A stretch of DNA of 64,000 bases from Rhodococcus koreensis. Lineage in GTDB: Bacteria > Actinomycetota > Actinomycetes > Mycobacteriales > Mycobacteriaceae. Position numbers and translations under genes: made by a program. The notes below the pieces were generated by a model that saw nothing but the letters and a program-made list of their open reading frames with translations, was not told the DNA's origin and did no database searches. The stretch is taken from NCBI RefSeq assembly GCF_900105905.1, contig NZ_FNSV01000005.1:1612001-1676000 (forward strand). The letters run 5' to 3'. This document shows positions 18,111-26,731 of this stretch, piece after piece (the stretch's first letter is position 1; the number at the start of each line of letters is the position of its first letter).

Positions 18111-19796
18111 ATGTCAGTGCAGCACGTTCTCACCAAGCTGACGGACGCCGTGGGAGCTGTGCGGGTGATGAACCGCGCAGGCCTCGTTCCGTTTCCCCGC
18201 GTCGACCAGGGTGTCCGATCGATTCTGGCGGTGCGGAAGTACGGCCCGTTCGCAGGACCCGTCCACGCGAACGCCGAGGCGGGCCTGGATGCGGTGGCCA
18301 TCATCGACGAGCGCGGCGCCCTCACCTACGCCGACATCGAGGAACAGTCCAACGCCCTGGTGCGTGCGTGGCAGACCGACGGCATCACTGCGGGCTCCGT
18401 CATGGGATGCATGTGCCGCAATCATCGTGGCCTGGTGCTCACGATGCTCGCCGCCGCCAAGAACGGCACCAAGCTGGTGCTGATGAACACCGGTTTCGCC
18501 CGGCCGCAACTCGTCGACGTCGCCGCCCGCGAGCAGGTGCAGGCGTTCGTGTACGACGACGAATTCCACCAGGTCGCCGAGGCCCTCCCGGACGAGGTGA
18601 TCGTCTATCGTTCGTGGGCGGAGGAAAATTCGACGTCCCGGGTCCGCACGCTCGACGACGCGATGGAGGGCCGAGACCGCGCTTCGCTGCCCGCACCGTC
18701 CGCGCTCGGTGGATTCGTCCTCCTCACCAGTGGCACCACCGGCACACCGAAGGGCGCTCCCCGCGGACACACGTCGCCGCTCGCGTCGGCACAGTTCCTC
18801 GACCGGGTTCCGCTGCGGCGCGGCCAGACGATGATGATGGCGGCCCCCGCCTTCCACGGGACGGGAGTCTCCCAGTTCGCACTCGCGCTGGCGCTGGGCC
18901 AGACCGTGGTGATGCATCGGAAGTTCGATCCGGAGAACACGATTCGCCTGGTCGAGAAGCACCGGTGCGACACGCTGGTCGTCGTTCCCACCATGCTGCA
19001 GCGCATCATCGATCTCGGACCGGAGACCTTGGCGAAGTACGACACGTCGAGCCTGAAGATCATCTTCGCGGCCGGGTCCGCGCTCTCCCCCGACCTCTGC
19101 AAGCGCACCACCGCCGCGTTCGGCACGGTGCTCCACAACCTGTACGGCTCCACCGAGGTCGCCGTCGCCACCGTCGCGACACCCGCCGACCTCGAACTGG
19201 CGCCGGGTACCGCGGGACGGGCACCCGTCACGTGCCACGTGGAGCTGTACGACGAGTCGGGTCGACGGATCACCGAACCCGAGACCGTCGGACGCATCTT
19301 CGTCGCCAGCGGTCTCAGCTTCTCCGGATACACCGACGGTCGCGACAAGGAGCGCATCAACGGCCTGCTGTCGACCGGCGACGTCGGGCACTTCGACCGC
19401 AACGGCCTGCTCTTCGTGGACGGCCGCGACGACGACATGATCGTCTCCGGCGGCGAGAACGTCTACCCGCTCGAGGTCGAGAACCTGCTCGCGGACCGCG
19501 AGGACGTGCTCGAGGCCGCCGTGATCGGTGTCGAGGACTCCGAGTTCGGCCATCGACTCAGGGCTTTCGTCGTGCCCGCCCCCGGGTCCGCGAAGGACGC
19601 CGAGGAAATGAAGACTCACGTCAAGTCGAACCTGGCGCGGTACAAGGTGCCCCGCGAGATCATCTTCATCGAGGAACTACCCCGCAACGCGACGGGCAAG
19701 TTGCTGCGCCGCGTCCTGATCGAGATGGACGTCACGGACGACATGATCCACCGGCCTGCGCCCCACCCGGCGCTCCGTCGCCGGCCACGGAACTGA
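18111..19796 (+). CDS. fadD2: Fatty-acyl-CoA synthetase (FadD2-type)
   Basis: 561 residues, the size of mycobacterial FadD2. AMP-binding motif LLTSGTTGTPKGAPRGH, adenine/acyl motif GSTEVAVATV, hinge region GRDDDMIVSGGENVYPLE and the C-terminal catalytic lysine in RNATGKLLRR are intact. It activates a carboxylic acid to acyl-CoA through an acyl-adenylate. ATG 18111 is preferred over an in-frame upstream start because AAGGG precedes it at about 5 nt. The chain specificity is unknown; the Rv0270 family is usually assigned to medium/long chains. Confidence 0.9.
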   Translation: MSVQHVLTKLTDAVGAVRVMNRAGLVPFPRVDQGVRSILAVRKYGPFAGPVHANAEAGLDAVAIIDERGALTYADIEEQSNALVRAWQTDGITAGSVMGCMCRNHRGLVLTMLAAAKNGTKLVLMNTGFARPQLVDVAAREQVQAFVYDDEFHQVAEALPDEVIVYRSWAEENSTSRVRTLDDAMEGRDRASLPAPSALGGFVLLTSGTTGTPKGAPRGHTSPLASAQFLDRVPLRRGQTMMMAAPAFHGTGVSQFALALALGQTVVMHRKFDPENTIRLVEKHRCDTLVVVPTMLQRIIDLGPETLAKYDTSSLKIIFAAGSALSPDLCKRTTAAFGTVLHNLYGSTEVAVATVATPADLELAPGTAGRAPVTCHVELYDESGRRITEPETVGRIFVASGLSFSGYTDGRDKERINGLLSTGDVGHFDRNGLLFVDGRDDDMIVSGGENVYPLEVENLLADREDVLEAAVIGVEDSEFGHRLRAFVVPAPGSAKDAEEMKTHVKSNLARYKVPREIIFIEELPRNATGKLLRRVLIEMDVTDDMIHRPAPHPALRRRPRN

Positions 19797-19804
19797 ATAC
19801 GGAA

Positions 19805-19848
19805 ACAAAAAAGAACCGGTGCCCTGGATTCCAGGACACCGGTTCTTC
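19805..19848 (-). terminator. Rho-independent terminator of the initiator tRNA gene
   Basis: On the minus strand the stem GAACCGGTGTCCTGG with its complement (one G-U type deviation) around AAT is followed by TTTTTT. It starts 3 bp after the tRNA CCA end. The same stem could also help end fadD2 transcription from the other side. Confidence 0.85.
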
Positions 19849-19850
19849 GG

Positions 19851-19927
19851 TGGTAGCGGGGACAGGATTTGAACCTGCGACCTCTGGGTTATGAGCCCAG
19901 CGAGCTACCGAGCTGCTCCACCCCGCG
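19851..19927 (-). tRNA. Initiator tRNA-fMet (CAT anticodon)
   Basis: A 77-nt cloverleaf on the minus strand: 5' CGCGGGG, D arm GAGCAGCTCGGTAGCTC, anticodon arm TGGGCTCATAACCCA, T arm GGTTCGAATCC, 3' CCCCGCTACCA with an encoded CCA. Three consecutive G-C pairs in the anticodon stem and an unpaired first acceptor position (C1 opposite T72) are initiator hallmarks, separating it from elongator tRNA-Met. Confidence 0.96.
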
Positions 19928-20035
19928 CTGCATGAACAAAGTTACACGAGCGAACGAACGGATTGCAAATCGCCCGGAAAGAGGCCGACTAGCAACCTTT
20001 CAGCACCACCCGAGTCACATCCGTTACCTAAAAGT

Positions 20036-20051
20036 TATGACCTGCGTCACA
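20036..20051 (+). promoter_or_regulatory. CRP/Rv3676-like cAMP-receptor-protein site upstream of the first Rpf gene
   Basis: TATGACCTGCGTCACA matches the CRP consensus TGTGA-N6-TCACA with one change in the left half. It lies 155 bp before the first nucleotide of the structured leader, in an AT-richer stretch that should hold the promoter. In M. tuberculosis CRP (Rv3676) activates rpfA, so the position is biologically sensible. The rest of the 19928-20190 interval shows no gene. Confidence 0.5.
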
Positions 20052-20190
20052 CTTTTGGGAAAATCTGTAACGTTTTCGGAATCCGCAACTAGTGGGTCGA
20101 CCTGCGAAAACACCGTGCATTCATCCCAGTATTTGGACGCCCGTCACAGAAAATCGGCCCGTGACCATTCCGTGATCGCCGCGTACGTTC

Positions 20191-20309
20191 GTTGCCAGCC
20201 CGAAACCAACGGGCAACGCCGACCCGCCGCAGCTCGACCTGCCCCAGCGGGATCCGGAATCCCGACACCTCGAGGGGCAGGACGAGGACAGATCGACCAG
20301 CGGGTCGGC
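20191..20309 (+). promoter_or_regulatory. Structured 5' leader RNA element A of the first Rpf gene
   Basis: Hairpin GCCCG-AAACCAA-CGGGC (20198-20214) is followed by a 92-nt domain closed by GCCGACCC (20218-20225) pairing GGGTCGGC (20302-20309). Inside is a long stem CCTGCCCC/GGGGCAGG (20238-20245/20274-20281) capped by CGGGAT-CCGGA-ATCCCG. The same three-part layout with different closing bases recurs before the second Rpf gene, which argues for selection on RNA structure. Rpf genes in other actinobacteria carry c-di-AMP (ydaO) riboswitches, but the ydaO core sequences are not visible here. Confidence 0.5.
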
Positions 20310-20367
20310 ACACCAGCCGTCATCCACACGACCACCTCGTCGGCAGGCGCGGAGAGGAATCAACCAC

Positions 20368-20700
20368 ATGTTCAATTCCAGCATCGTCAAGCGGACCATG
20401 GGCGCAGTCGCACTCACCGGAGCAGTCATCGGAGTGCCGCTCGGCCTGAGCACCGGCACCGCTTCGGCCGCTTCCGGAGACTGGGACGCTGTCGCAGCAT
20501 GCGAGAGCAGCGGCAACTGGGGCGCCGACACCGGAAACGGCTTCTCGGGCGGCCTGCAGTTCACCGACAGCACCTGGGCCGCGAACGGCGGCTCCGGCTC
20601 GCCTTCGAACGCCTCGCGCGAGGAGCAGATTCGCGTTGCCGAGAACGTCCTGGCGACCCAGGGACCCGGCGCCTGGCCGGTCTGCGGACAGTACCTCTGA
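20368..20700 (+). CDS. Small secreted Rpf-domain (transglycosylase-like) protein
   Basis: 110 residues: a Sec signal peptide ending TASA (about residue 34), then a single resuscitation-promoting-factor domain WDAVAACESSGNW...GLQFTDSTW...PVCGQYL. The catalytic glutamate (ACESSGNW) and both cysteines of the conserved disulfide are present. Rpf domains cleave peptidoglycan glycan strands and promote growth resumption from dormancy. It is minimal, lacking LysM or G5 domains. An AGAGGA ribosome site precedes the ATG, and a strong terminator follows, so it is monocistronic. Confidence 0.92.
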   Translation: MFNSSIVKRTMGAVALTGAVIGVPLGLSTGTASAASGDWDAVAACESSGNWGADTGNGFSGGLQFTDSTWAANGGSGSPSNASREEQIRVAENVLATQGPGAWPVCGQYL

Positions 20701-20716
20701 TCCGCACCCCACACTT

Positions 20717-20766
20717 GCCCGAGCGCCCTGCGCGCAGCACGACTGCGCGCAGGGCGCTCGGGCATT
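20717..20766 (+). terminator. Terminator hairpin after the first Rpf gene
   Basis: A perfect 21-bp stem (20717-20737 with 20743-20763) around the loop CACGA, very GC-rich, followed by only ATT. It is strong as a hairpin but weak in U-tract, a common actinobacterial form. From here to element B (20767-21000) I see no gene; a -10-like TATAAC at 20864-20869 probably marks the next promoter. Confidence 0.8.
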
Positions 20767-21000
20767 GCACGGCATCGTGCCTACACCACCGAGATCCGTT
20801 TCCCCGCCATTTACGCGTGAGCCGCTGCACAAATTAGTAGTGATCCCCGCCACATAACAACGGTATAACGAATCGACTCCGAAACGATATCAAGCGCTTC
20901 TGAACTGCGGAAACAGGGAAAATTCGCCCTCGACGCCGGACACCTGTTCACCATTTTCGCCAGGTGAACTGCGGGCGAAGCTCCCGTACGGTCGCTCTCG

Positions 21001-21111
21001 GCCCGAAACAACCGGGCGAAAGCCGGCCCGCCGCTGCTAGCTCTGCCCCGCGGGTTCGGAATCCCCGAAACCTTCGAGGGGCAGGGACGCGGCACAGAAT
21101 CGCAGCCCGGC
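21001..21111 (+). promoter_or_regulatory. Structured 5' leader RNA element B of the second Rpf gene
   Basis: This is the counterpart of element A. Hairpin GCCCG-AAACAAC-CGGGC (21001-21017), a 90-nt domain closed by GCCGG (21022-21026) with CCGGC (21107-21111), and an inner stem CTGCCCC/GGGGCAG (21043-21049/21078-21084) capped by a CGGG...CCCG hairpin. Loop and junction sequences such as CCTTCGAGGGGCAGG are shared with element A while the paired bases differ. Just downstream is a separate hairpin GCGACGAC/GTCGTCGC (21112-21133) before the GGAGAGG ribosome site, a possible expression platform. Confidence 0.5.
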
Positions 21112-21172
21112 GCGACGACGCGAACGTCGTCGCCCGCAGGCCGGCCACGCCAGCAAGCGCGGAGAGGATTGA

Positions 21173-21733
<561 letters not shown>

Positions 21734-21750
21734 TCTTCCGCTCGTATACG

Positions 21751-21792
21751 ACGAGGCCCTGTCATCCGGTTCGGATGACAGGGCCTCGTTCG
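21751..21792. terminator. Bidirectional terminator between the second Rpf gene and UPF0182
   Basis: A perfect 17-bp stem ACGAGGCCCTGTCATCC with its complement around GGTTC lies between two convergent genes, 17 bp after one stop and 20 bp from the other. U-tracts are short on both sides. Confidence 0.75.
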
Positions 21793-21811
21793 CTCTCCCG
21801 GTGAAACGCCT

Positions 21812-24793
21812 CTACTTCGGGATCGCCTCGTACGCGGCGACCGCCTTCTGCACCCGGGCGAGGGCCGCACCGTACGCCGCGAAGTCACCGCTGCGCTGCG
21901 CCGACGTCAACGCGTCGAGCGACGCATCCAGCTCCGCCACAGCCGCCGAGACGTCCGTGCCGGACGGCGGAGTCGCCGGTGCGGTGGGCGCTGCCGGGGC
22001 CGCACCCTGGGCGACGGGCGGCGTCGTGCCGGTCTCCGGAGGTGTCCCCTCCTCGGCGCTGGGCGCCGTGGCCACCGAGCCCGTTCCCGCACCGAACACC
22101 TGGTCGAGCGCCTGTGCCAGAGTCGGGGCGTACCCGACGCGCACACTGTTACTCGGCGGCGGCTCGCGGTAGCTCACCAGCACTCGGGACAGCTGCGGGA
22201 ACGTCGACGTGTTCGGGCCCGTCGAACTTCGCTCCGTGTACATCGGTTCGACGTACAAGATGCCGCCGTTCGCGATCGGCAGTGTCAGCAGGTTGCCGTA
22301 CTGAATCTTGTTCGATCTCTCGAGCAGCGTTCTCTCCGACGCCACCCGCGGATCGGAGATCATCGAGTTCTGCGTCTGCTGCGGACCCTGGGTCTGGGTG
22401 TCCGTCGGCAATTGGAGCACCGTGAACTTGCCGTAGTTCTCCGGGTCCGATTTCACCGACAGATAGGCGGACAGGAACTCGCGGCTGTAACCCACCATCG
22501 CACTGGTCAGGTTGAACGACGGTTTCCCGGTCTCGGGATCACCGACCAGCACGTAGTACGGCGGCTGGTTCGCGCTCGTGTCGATCGTGGGATCGCTCGG
22601 CACCGACCAGAACGCGTTGTTGGTGAAGAACTCCTTCGGATCGTCCACGTGGTACTTGGCGAGCATCTCGCGCTGCACCTTGAACAGGTCCTCGGGATAA
22701 CGGAAGTGCGCGCGCAGTTCGTCCGGAATCGAGTCCGCAGGCTGAACCGCGTCGGGGAACACACCCATCCACGCGTCGAGCACGGGATCGTTCTGGTCCA
22801 CCTGGTAGAGCTTCACGGTGCCGTCGTACGCGTCGACGGTGGCCTTCACCGAGTTGCGGATGTAGGACACCTCCTTGCGGGGCAGCAGGCGGCCGGTGTT
22901 CTGGTCGATGCTGTCCTCCACCAGTCCGTCGAGCGAACTGCGCTGAGCGTACGGGTAGTCCTGCAGCGTGGTGTAGGCGTCCACGATCCACACGACCTTG
23001 CCGTCGACGACGGCCGGGTAGGAGTCGCCGTCCGCGGTCAGCCACGGTGCGACGTGCGTGACCCGGTCCCGGGGGTCCCGGTTGTAGATGATCTTCGAAT
23101 CAGAACCGATGGCACCGGAGAACAATATGTTGCGTTCGGTGTACTTCGCCGCGAACGCCAGCCGGTTGAACCAGTTGCCGATCGGCACACCACCCGAACC
23201 GGTGTACGTGTAGCGCGAGGTGTCGGTGTCGTACTCCCGCGGATCCGAACCCTGGGAACCACCGACGATCGCGTAGTCGGCATCGGTGTCGGCGATGACC
23301 TCGCCGTAGTAGATGCGCGGCTGCTCGACCGGGATGACCTGATTGCCCGCGGCCTGTGAGGCGATGTCGCTCACCATGTAGACGGGGTAACCGCTGTTGC
23401 TGTTGGCGGCTTCCTCCGCGGACTCGCCTGCGGCGGCGTTCACCCGGTTCGCGGGGGCCGCGACCAGTCCGTTGCCGTGCGTGTAGACGGTGTGCTTGTT
23501 GATCCAGTCCGTCTGGTTGCCCGTCAGGCTCTTCGACGACAACTCGCGGGCCGCGACGATGTAGTCACGCATCTCCCCGTCGATGTCGTACCGGTCGATG
23601 TCGAGCGTCGGCGGGAAACCGTAGAAGTTCTTCAGCTGCTGCTGCTGGGTGAACGTCCGCGACAGGATGTTCGGGTCGAGCAGTCGCGTGTTCGCGATCG
23701 TCGTCACGTCGGCGGGCACGTCGCGCGGCGGCGTCGTCCCGTACCCCTGGTAGTCCTGGTACTCGACCTTGTCGTCGGTGATGCCGTACGCCTGCCGGGT
23801 GGCGGCGATGTTCCGCTCGATGTACGCGCTCTCCTTGTCGGCGGCGTTGGGGCGCACCGAGAACTGCTCCACCACGAGCGGCCACACCGCGCCGACCAGG
23901 ATCGACGAGAGCACGAGAAGGGCTGTGGCCATTGCGGGAATCCGCAGATCGCGCAGGAAGATCGCCGCGAAGAACGCGCCCGCGCAGATGACCGCGATGG
24001 CCAGCAGGATCAGCTTCGCCTGCAGCACCGCGTTCATGTCGGTGTAGCTACCACCGGTGAACGTGGGCTCCTTGCGGCTGCTCGACAGCAGGGAATACCG
24101 GTCGAACCAGTACGCGACGGCCTTGAGGAGAATGAACGTTCCCGCCAGCACTGCCAACTGGACTCGCGCCGCATTGGTCAGCGCGCCGCCCCGGCCCGCG
24201 AGCTTGAGCCCACCGAAGATGTAGTGCGTCACCAGGCTCGCGAAGAACGCCAGCAGCACCGCCACGAACAGCCAATTGAGGACGAAACGGTAGAACGGCA
24301 GATCGAACGTGTAGAAGCCGACGTCGAGGCCGAATTCGGGATCGGCGACGCCGAACGCGCCGCCGTTGACGAACAACTGCACCGTCACCCAACTGGACTG
24401 GGCGATCAGGCCGGCGAGCAGTCCCACCGCGATCGGAATCGCGAGGCCGAACAGACGCAGCCGGGTCATCACCGTGGTGCGGTACCGCGCCACCGGATCG
24501 TTGGGACCCGACACCGGGACGAACACCGGCCGCGAACGGTACGCGAGCAGCAGTGCCAGCCAGACGATTCCGCCGACCACCACCCCCACCACGAGGAAGA
24601 GCAGCAGACGGGTGACGAGGACCGTGGTGAAGACACCACGGAATCCGACCTCACCGAACCACAACCAGTCCGTGTACGTGCTGATCAGCCGAGGACCCAC
24701 CAGCAGCAGGGCCGCGACGACAAGCGCCAGCACCAGCAGCACTCGACTGCGTTTGGACAACGACGGTAAACCTGCGGGGGGCCGCATGCCCAC
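21812..24793 (-). CDS. UPF0182-family large membrane protein (Rv3193c-like)
   Basis: About 993 residues. The first 330 contain seven hydrophobic helices; the rest is a large extracytoplasmic region with WLTADGDSYPAVVDGKVVW and an acidic, Ala/Pro-rich C-terminus. This is the UPF0182 family conserved in actinobacteria, function unknown. Start candidates are GTG 24791-24793 (VGMRPPAGL, chosen by resemblance to the mycobacterial protein), ATG 24785-24787 and GTG 24800-24802. It is divergent from the PPA1309-like gene with a 155-bp gap. Confidence 0.9.
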   Translation of the reverse strand: MGMRPPAGLPSLSKRSRVLLVLALVVAALLLVGPRLISTYTDWLWFGEVGFRGVFTTVLVTRLLLFLVVGVVVGGIVWLALLLAYRSRPVFVPVSGPNDPVARYRTTVMTRLRLFGLAIPIAVGLLAGLIAQSSWVTVQLFVNGGAFGVADPEFGLDVGFYTFDLPFYRFVLNWLFVAVLLAFFASLVTHYIFGGLKLAGRGGALTNAARVQLAVLAGTFILLKAVAYWFDRYSLLSSSRKEPTFTGGSYTDMNAVLQAKLILLAIAVICAGAFFAAIFLRDLRIPAMATALLVLSSILVGAVWPLVVEQFSVRPNAADKESAYIERNIAATRQAYGITDDKVEYQDYQGYGTTPPRDVPADVTTIANTRLLDPNILSRTFTQQQQLKNFYGFPPTLDIDRYDIDGEMRDYIVAARELSSKSLTGNQTDWINKHTVYTHGNGLVAAPANRVNAAAGESAEEAANSNSGYPVYMVSDIASQAAGNQVIPVEQPRIYYGEVIADTDADYAIVGGSQGSDPREYDTDTSRYTYTGSGGVPIGNWFNRLAFAAKYTERNILFSGAIGSDSKIIYNRDPRDRVTHVAPWLTADGDSYPAVVDGKVVWIVDAYTTLQDYPYAQRSSLDGLVEDSIDQNTGRLLPRKEVSYIRNSVKATVDAYDGTVKLYQVDQNDPVLDAWMGVFPDAVQPADSIPDELRAHFRYPEDLFKVQREMLAKYHVDDPKEFFTNNAFWSVPSDPTIDTSANQPPYYVLVGDPETGKPSFNLTSAMVGYSREFLSAYLSVKSDPENYGKFTVLQLPTDTQTQGPQQTQNSMISDPRVASERTLLERSNKIQYGNLLTLPIANGGILYVEPMYTERSSTGPNTSTFPQLSRVLVSYREPPPSNSVRVGYAPTLAQALDQVFGAGTGSVATAPSAEEGTPPETGTTPPVAQGAAPAAPTAPATPPSGTDVSAAVAELDASLDALTSAQRSGDFAAYGAALARVQKAVAAYEAIPK

Positions 24794-24948
24794 GTGCCAC
24801 ACTCCAAGAACTCGGCGACGTTCTCACGCCGCGGTCAACTGCACCGTTCGGTCGTCCACACCCCGAACAGCGAGGGCGTGACCGTTTCGTCCCACTCTAC
24901 GTAACAACCGAGAGTTGCCGCCGTCGGTCCTGTTCCGGGGGTGCGAAG

Positions 24949-25560
24949 ATGGGTCCTGTGAGTGAAGAGAATGTGAACCGAGAGACGGACGCCCTCGCCC
25001 GCTGCGTGCGTGAGGTGGTCGAATTCGTCGATGCCGGAGGGTGGGATCAGCCGCCCCAGATGTTCGCACTCGTCCCGACCGAACTCCTCGCGGCCGCCGA
25101 ACCGAGCCTGCTCGACCAACTCGCCGACGGTGCGGAATTGACCCCGGTGGAACAGGATCCGTTCCCCGGCGACATCGACGGCGGGTCACGCGCACTCGAC
25201 GAATTCCTCGCCACCACCAGCTGGCCCGAGTCCGTGGTCGGGTGCGCCCTCGTCCAGGAGATCGTGGTCCTGCCTCCCGAGGCGGAATCCGATCTCGACG
25301 ACGCGCTCGTCCCCCTCCTGTCCGACCGCGACGCCGCCGACGACGCCGCACGGGCCGCGGCCGAGTCGCATCCCGACCGCCGGGCCGCCCGGCTCATCGC
25401 CGCCGTGCTGCGCGACGGACCGTCGCTGTGCCTGATGCAGTTGCGCCCCGACGAGGACGCCGACCCGTACGCCGGAATCGAACTGCTCACCTACGAGGAC
25501 CTGGCGCCGAATCTCGTCAGCGCGCTGTACGCCACCCTCGACGCGACCGAAGAGGACTGA
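24949..25560 (+). CDS. PPA1309-family protein of unknown function
   Basis: 203 residues, strongly acidic, soluble, with no signal peptide or transmembrane helix. It reads as the actinobacterial PPA1309 family (for example WPESVVGCALVQEIVVLP and PSLCLMQLRPDEDADPYAG). The family is found beside UPF0182 and the PDZ protease in related genomes, but no biochemical role is known to me. The start may be ATG 24949 or GTG 24958. Confidence 0.8.
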   Translation: MGPVSEENVNRETDALARCVREVVEFVDAGGWDQPPQMFALVPTELLAAAEPSLLDQLADGAELTPVEQDPFPGDIDGGSRALDEFLATTSWPESVVGCALVQEIVVLPPEAESDLDDALVPLLSDRDAADDAARAAAESHPDRRAARLIAAVLRDGPSLCLMQLRPDEDADPYAGIELLTYEDLAPNLVSALYATLDATEED

Positions 25561-25596
25561 CCGCTCCGCAGTCGAGAAGGACCGACCGCGCCGCAG

Positions 25597-26619
25597 TCAG
25601 CAGTGCGGCGCGTCGGCTCCGGCGTTGACGGCCTCGAGCGCGTCAACGGCCCCGTCGAGGTTCTCGACCTTCACCAGCCGGAGCCCGTCGGGTGCCCCCT
25701 GGCGTGCCTCGTCGCAGTTCTTCGCCGGCACGAGGAATGTCTCGGCGCCCGCTTCGGACGCGGCGATCAACTTGTACTTGATGCCGCCGATGGGGCCGAC
25801 GTCGCCGTCGGAGTCGATCGTGCCGGTGCCGGCGACGAACTTGCCGCCGTTGAGTTCGCCCGGGCTGAGTTTGTCGATCACGGCGAGCGTGAACATGAGT
25901 CCCGCCGAGGGGCCGCCCACGTCGGCGAGGTTGAAGTCGATCGTGAACGGGACGTCCGGGACCTCCTCCGGCGTGATCCCCAGGTAGCCCTTGGCCTCGT
26001 CGTCCGGGCGGGCACCGAGCACCACCCGCACCGTGGTCTCGGCGCCGTCACGCCGGATCACGATCGGCACCTCGGTGTTCGGGGCCACGTCGGCCACCGC
26101 CTCCTGCACGCCGCCGACAGTCGACACCGGCTTTCCGTCGACACTGACCAGCACGTCGCCTTCGCGCAGCAGCCCCTGGGAGGGGCCGTCCTCACCGACC
26201 TTGGCGATCCGCAGGTCCACCGGCTTGCCCAGGAAGTGGAGCGCCGCGAGTTCGGCGCTGTCCTCCGACTGCTGGAAGTCGGCGTCGTTCTCCTGCTTGA
26301 CCTCGTCCTTCGACTTGTCCGGCGGGTACACCTCCTCGCGGGGCACGATGCCCTGGCGTCCACTCGCCCACAGTCCGAACGCTTCGAACACGTTGAGGTC
26401 GTCGCGGACGGCGACCGTCGTCATGTTGAGGTGGCCGGTGGTGTCGTCCACGTCCGTCCCCGCGATGGCGACGACCTGCTCACCACCCACTTCGCCGAGG
26501 GTGTTGAACGTGGGTCCCGGCCCGAGAGCCACGAACGGCACCGTGATCACGGTGCCGAGAATGCCGAGTACCACGATCGGGGCCAGCGCAGCCAGAAGCG
26601 TCACGATCCGTCGATTCAC
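25597..26619 (-). CDS. Membrane-anchored PDZ/Lon-like serine protease (YlbL type)
   Basis: About 340 residues from GTG 26617-26619: one N-terminal transmembrane helix (LLAALAPIVVLGILGTVITV), a PDZ domain (GLLREGDVLVSVDGKPV) and a C-terminal Lon-type protease domain. The catalytic Ser lies in GGPSAGLMF and the Lys in GGIKYKLIAA, a Ser-Lys dyad. It matches Rv3194c/YlbL, thought to act in envelope protein quality control. Translation from an ATG 114 bp further upstream is open, but it would overlap the start of the divergent zincin-like gene, so the shorter form is preferred. Confidence 0.9.
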   Translation of the reverse strand: MNRRIVTLLAALAPIVVLGILGTVITVPFVALGPGPTFNTLGEVGGEQVVAIAGTDVDDTTGHLNMTTVAVRDDLNVFEAFGLWASGRQGIVPREEVYPPDKSKDEVKQENDADFQQSEDSAELAALHFLGKPVDLRIAKVGEDGPSQGLLREGDVLVSVDGKPVSTVGGVQEAVADVAPNTEVPIVIRRDGAETTVRVVLGARPDDEAKGYLGITPEEVPDVPFTIDFNLADVGGPSAGLMFTLAVIDKLSPGELNGGKFVAGTGTIDSDGDVGPIGGIKYKLIAASEAGAETFLVPAKNCDEARQGAPDGLRLVKVENLDGAVDALEAVNAGADAPHC

Positions 26620-26731
26620 CTGGACCAGCGTAGAGCGCGAACCACCGGCACCGCTGTCGGCCGTCCGCGTGTTCGCCGTCAGCGTGACGCGGTCGGCAGC
26701 CACCGAACCATGCGCCTTGTACCGTTGAGTC

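Noticed and set aside
20191..20309. Calling the Rpf leaders ydaO/c-di-AMP riboswitches
   Set aside because: Rpf genes often have them, but the GGAACC, GGGGUUAAUC and ACCCGACAGCUAAC core elements are not evident; left as unclassified structured leaders.
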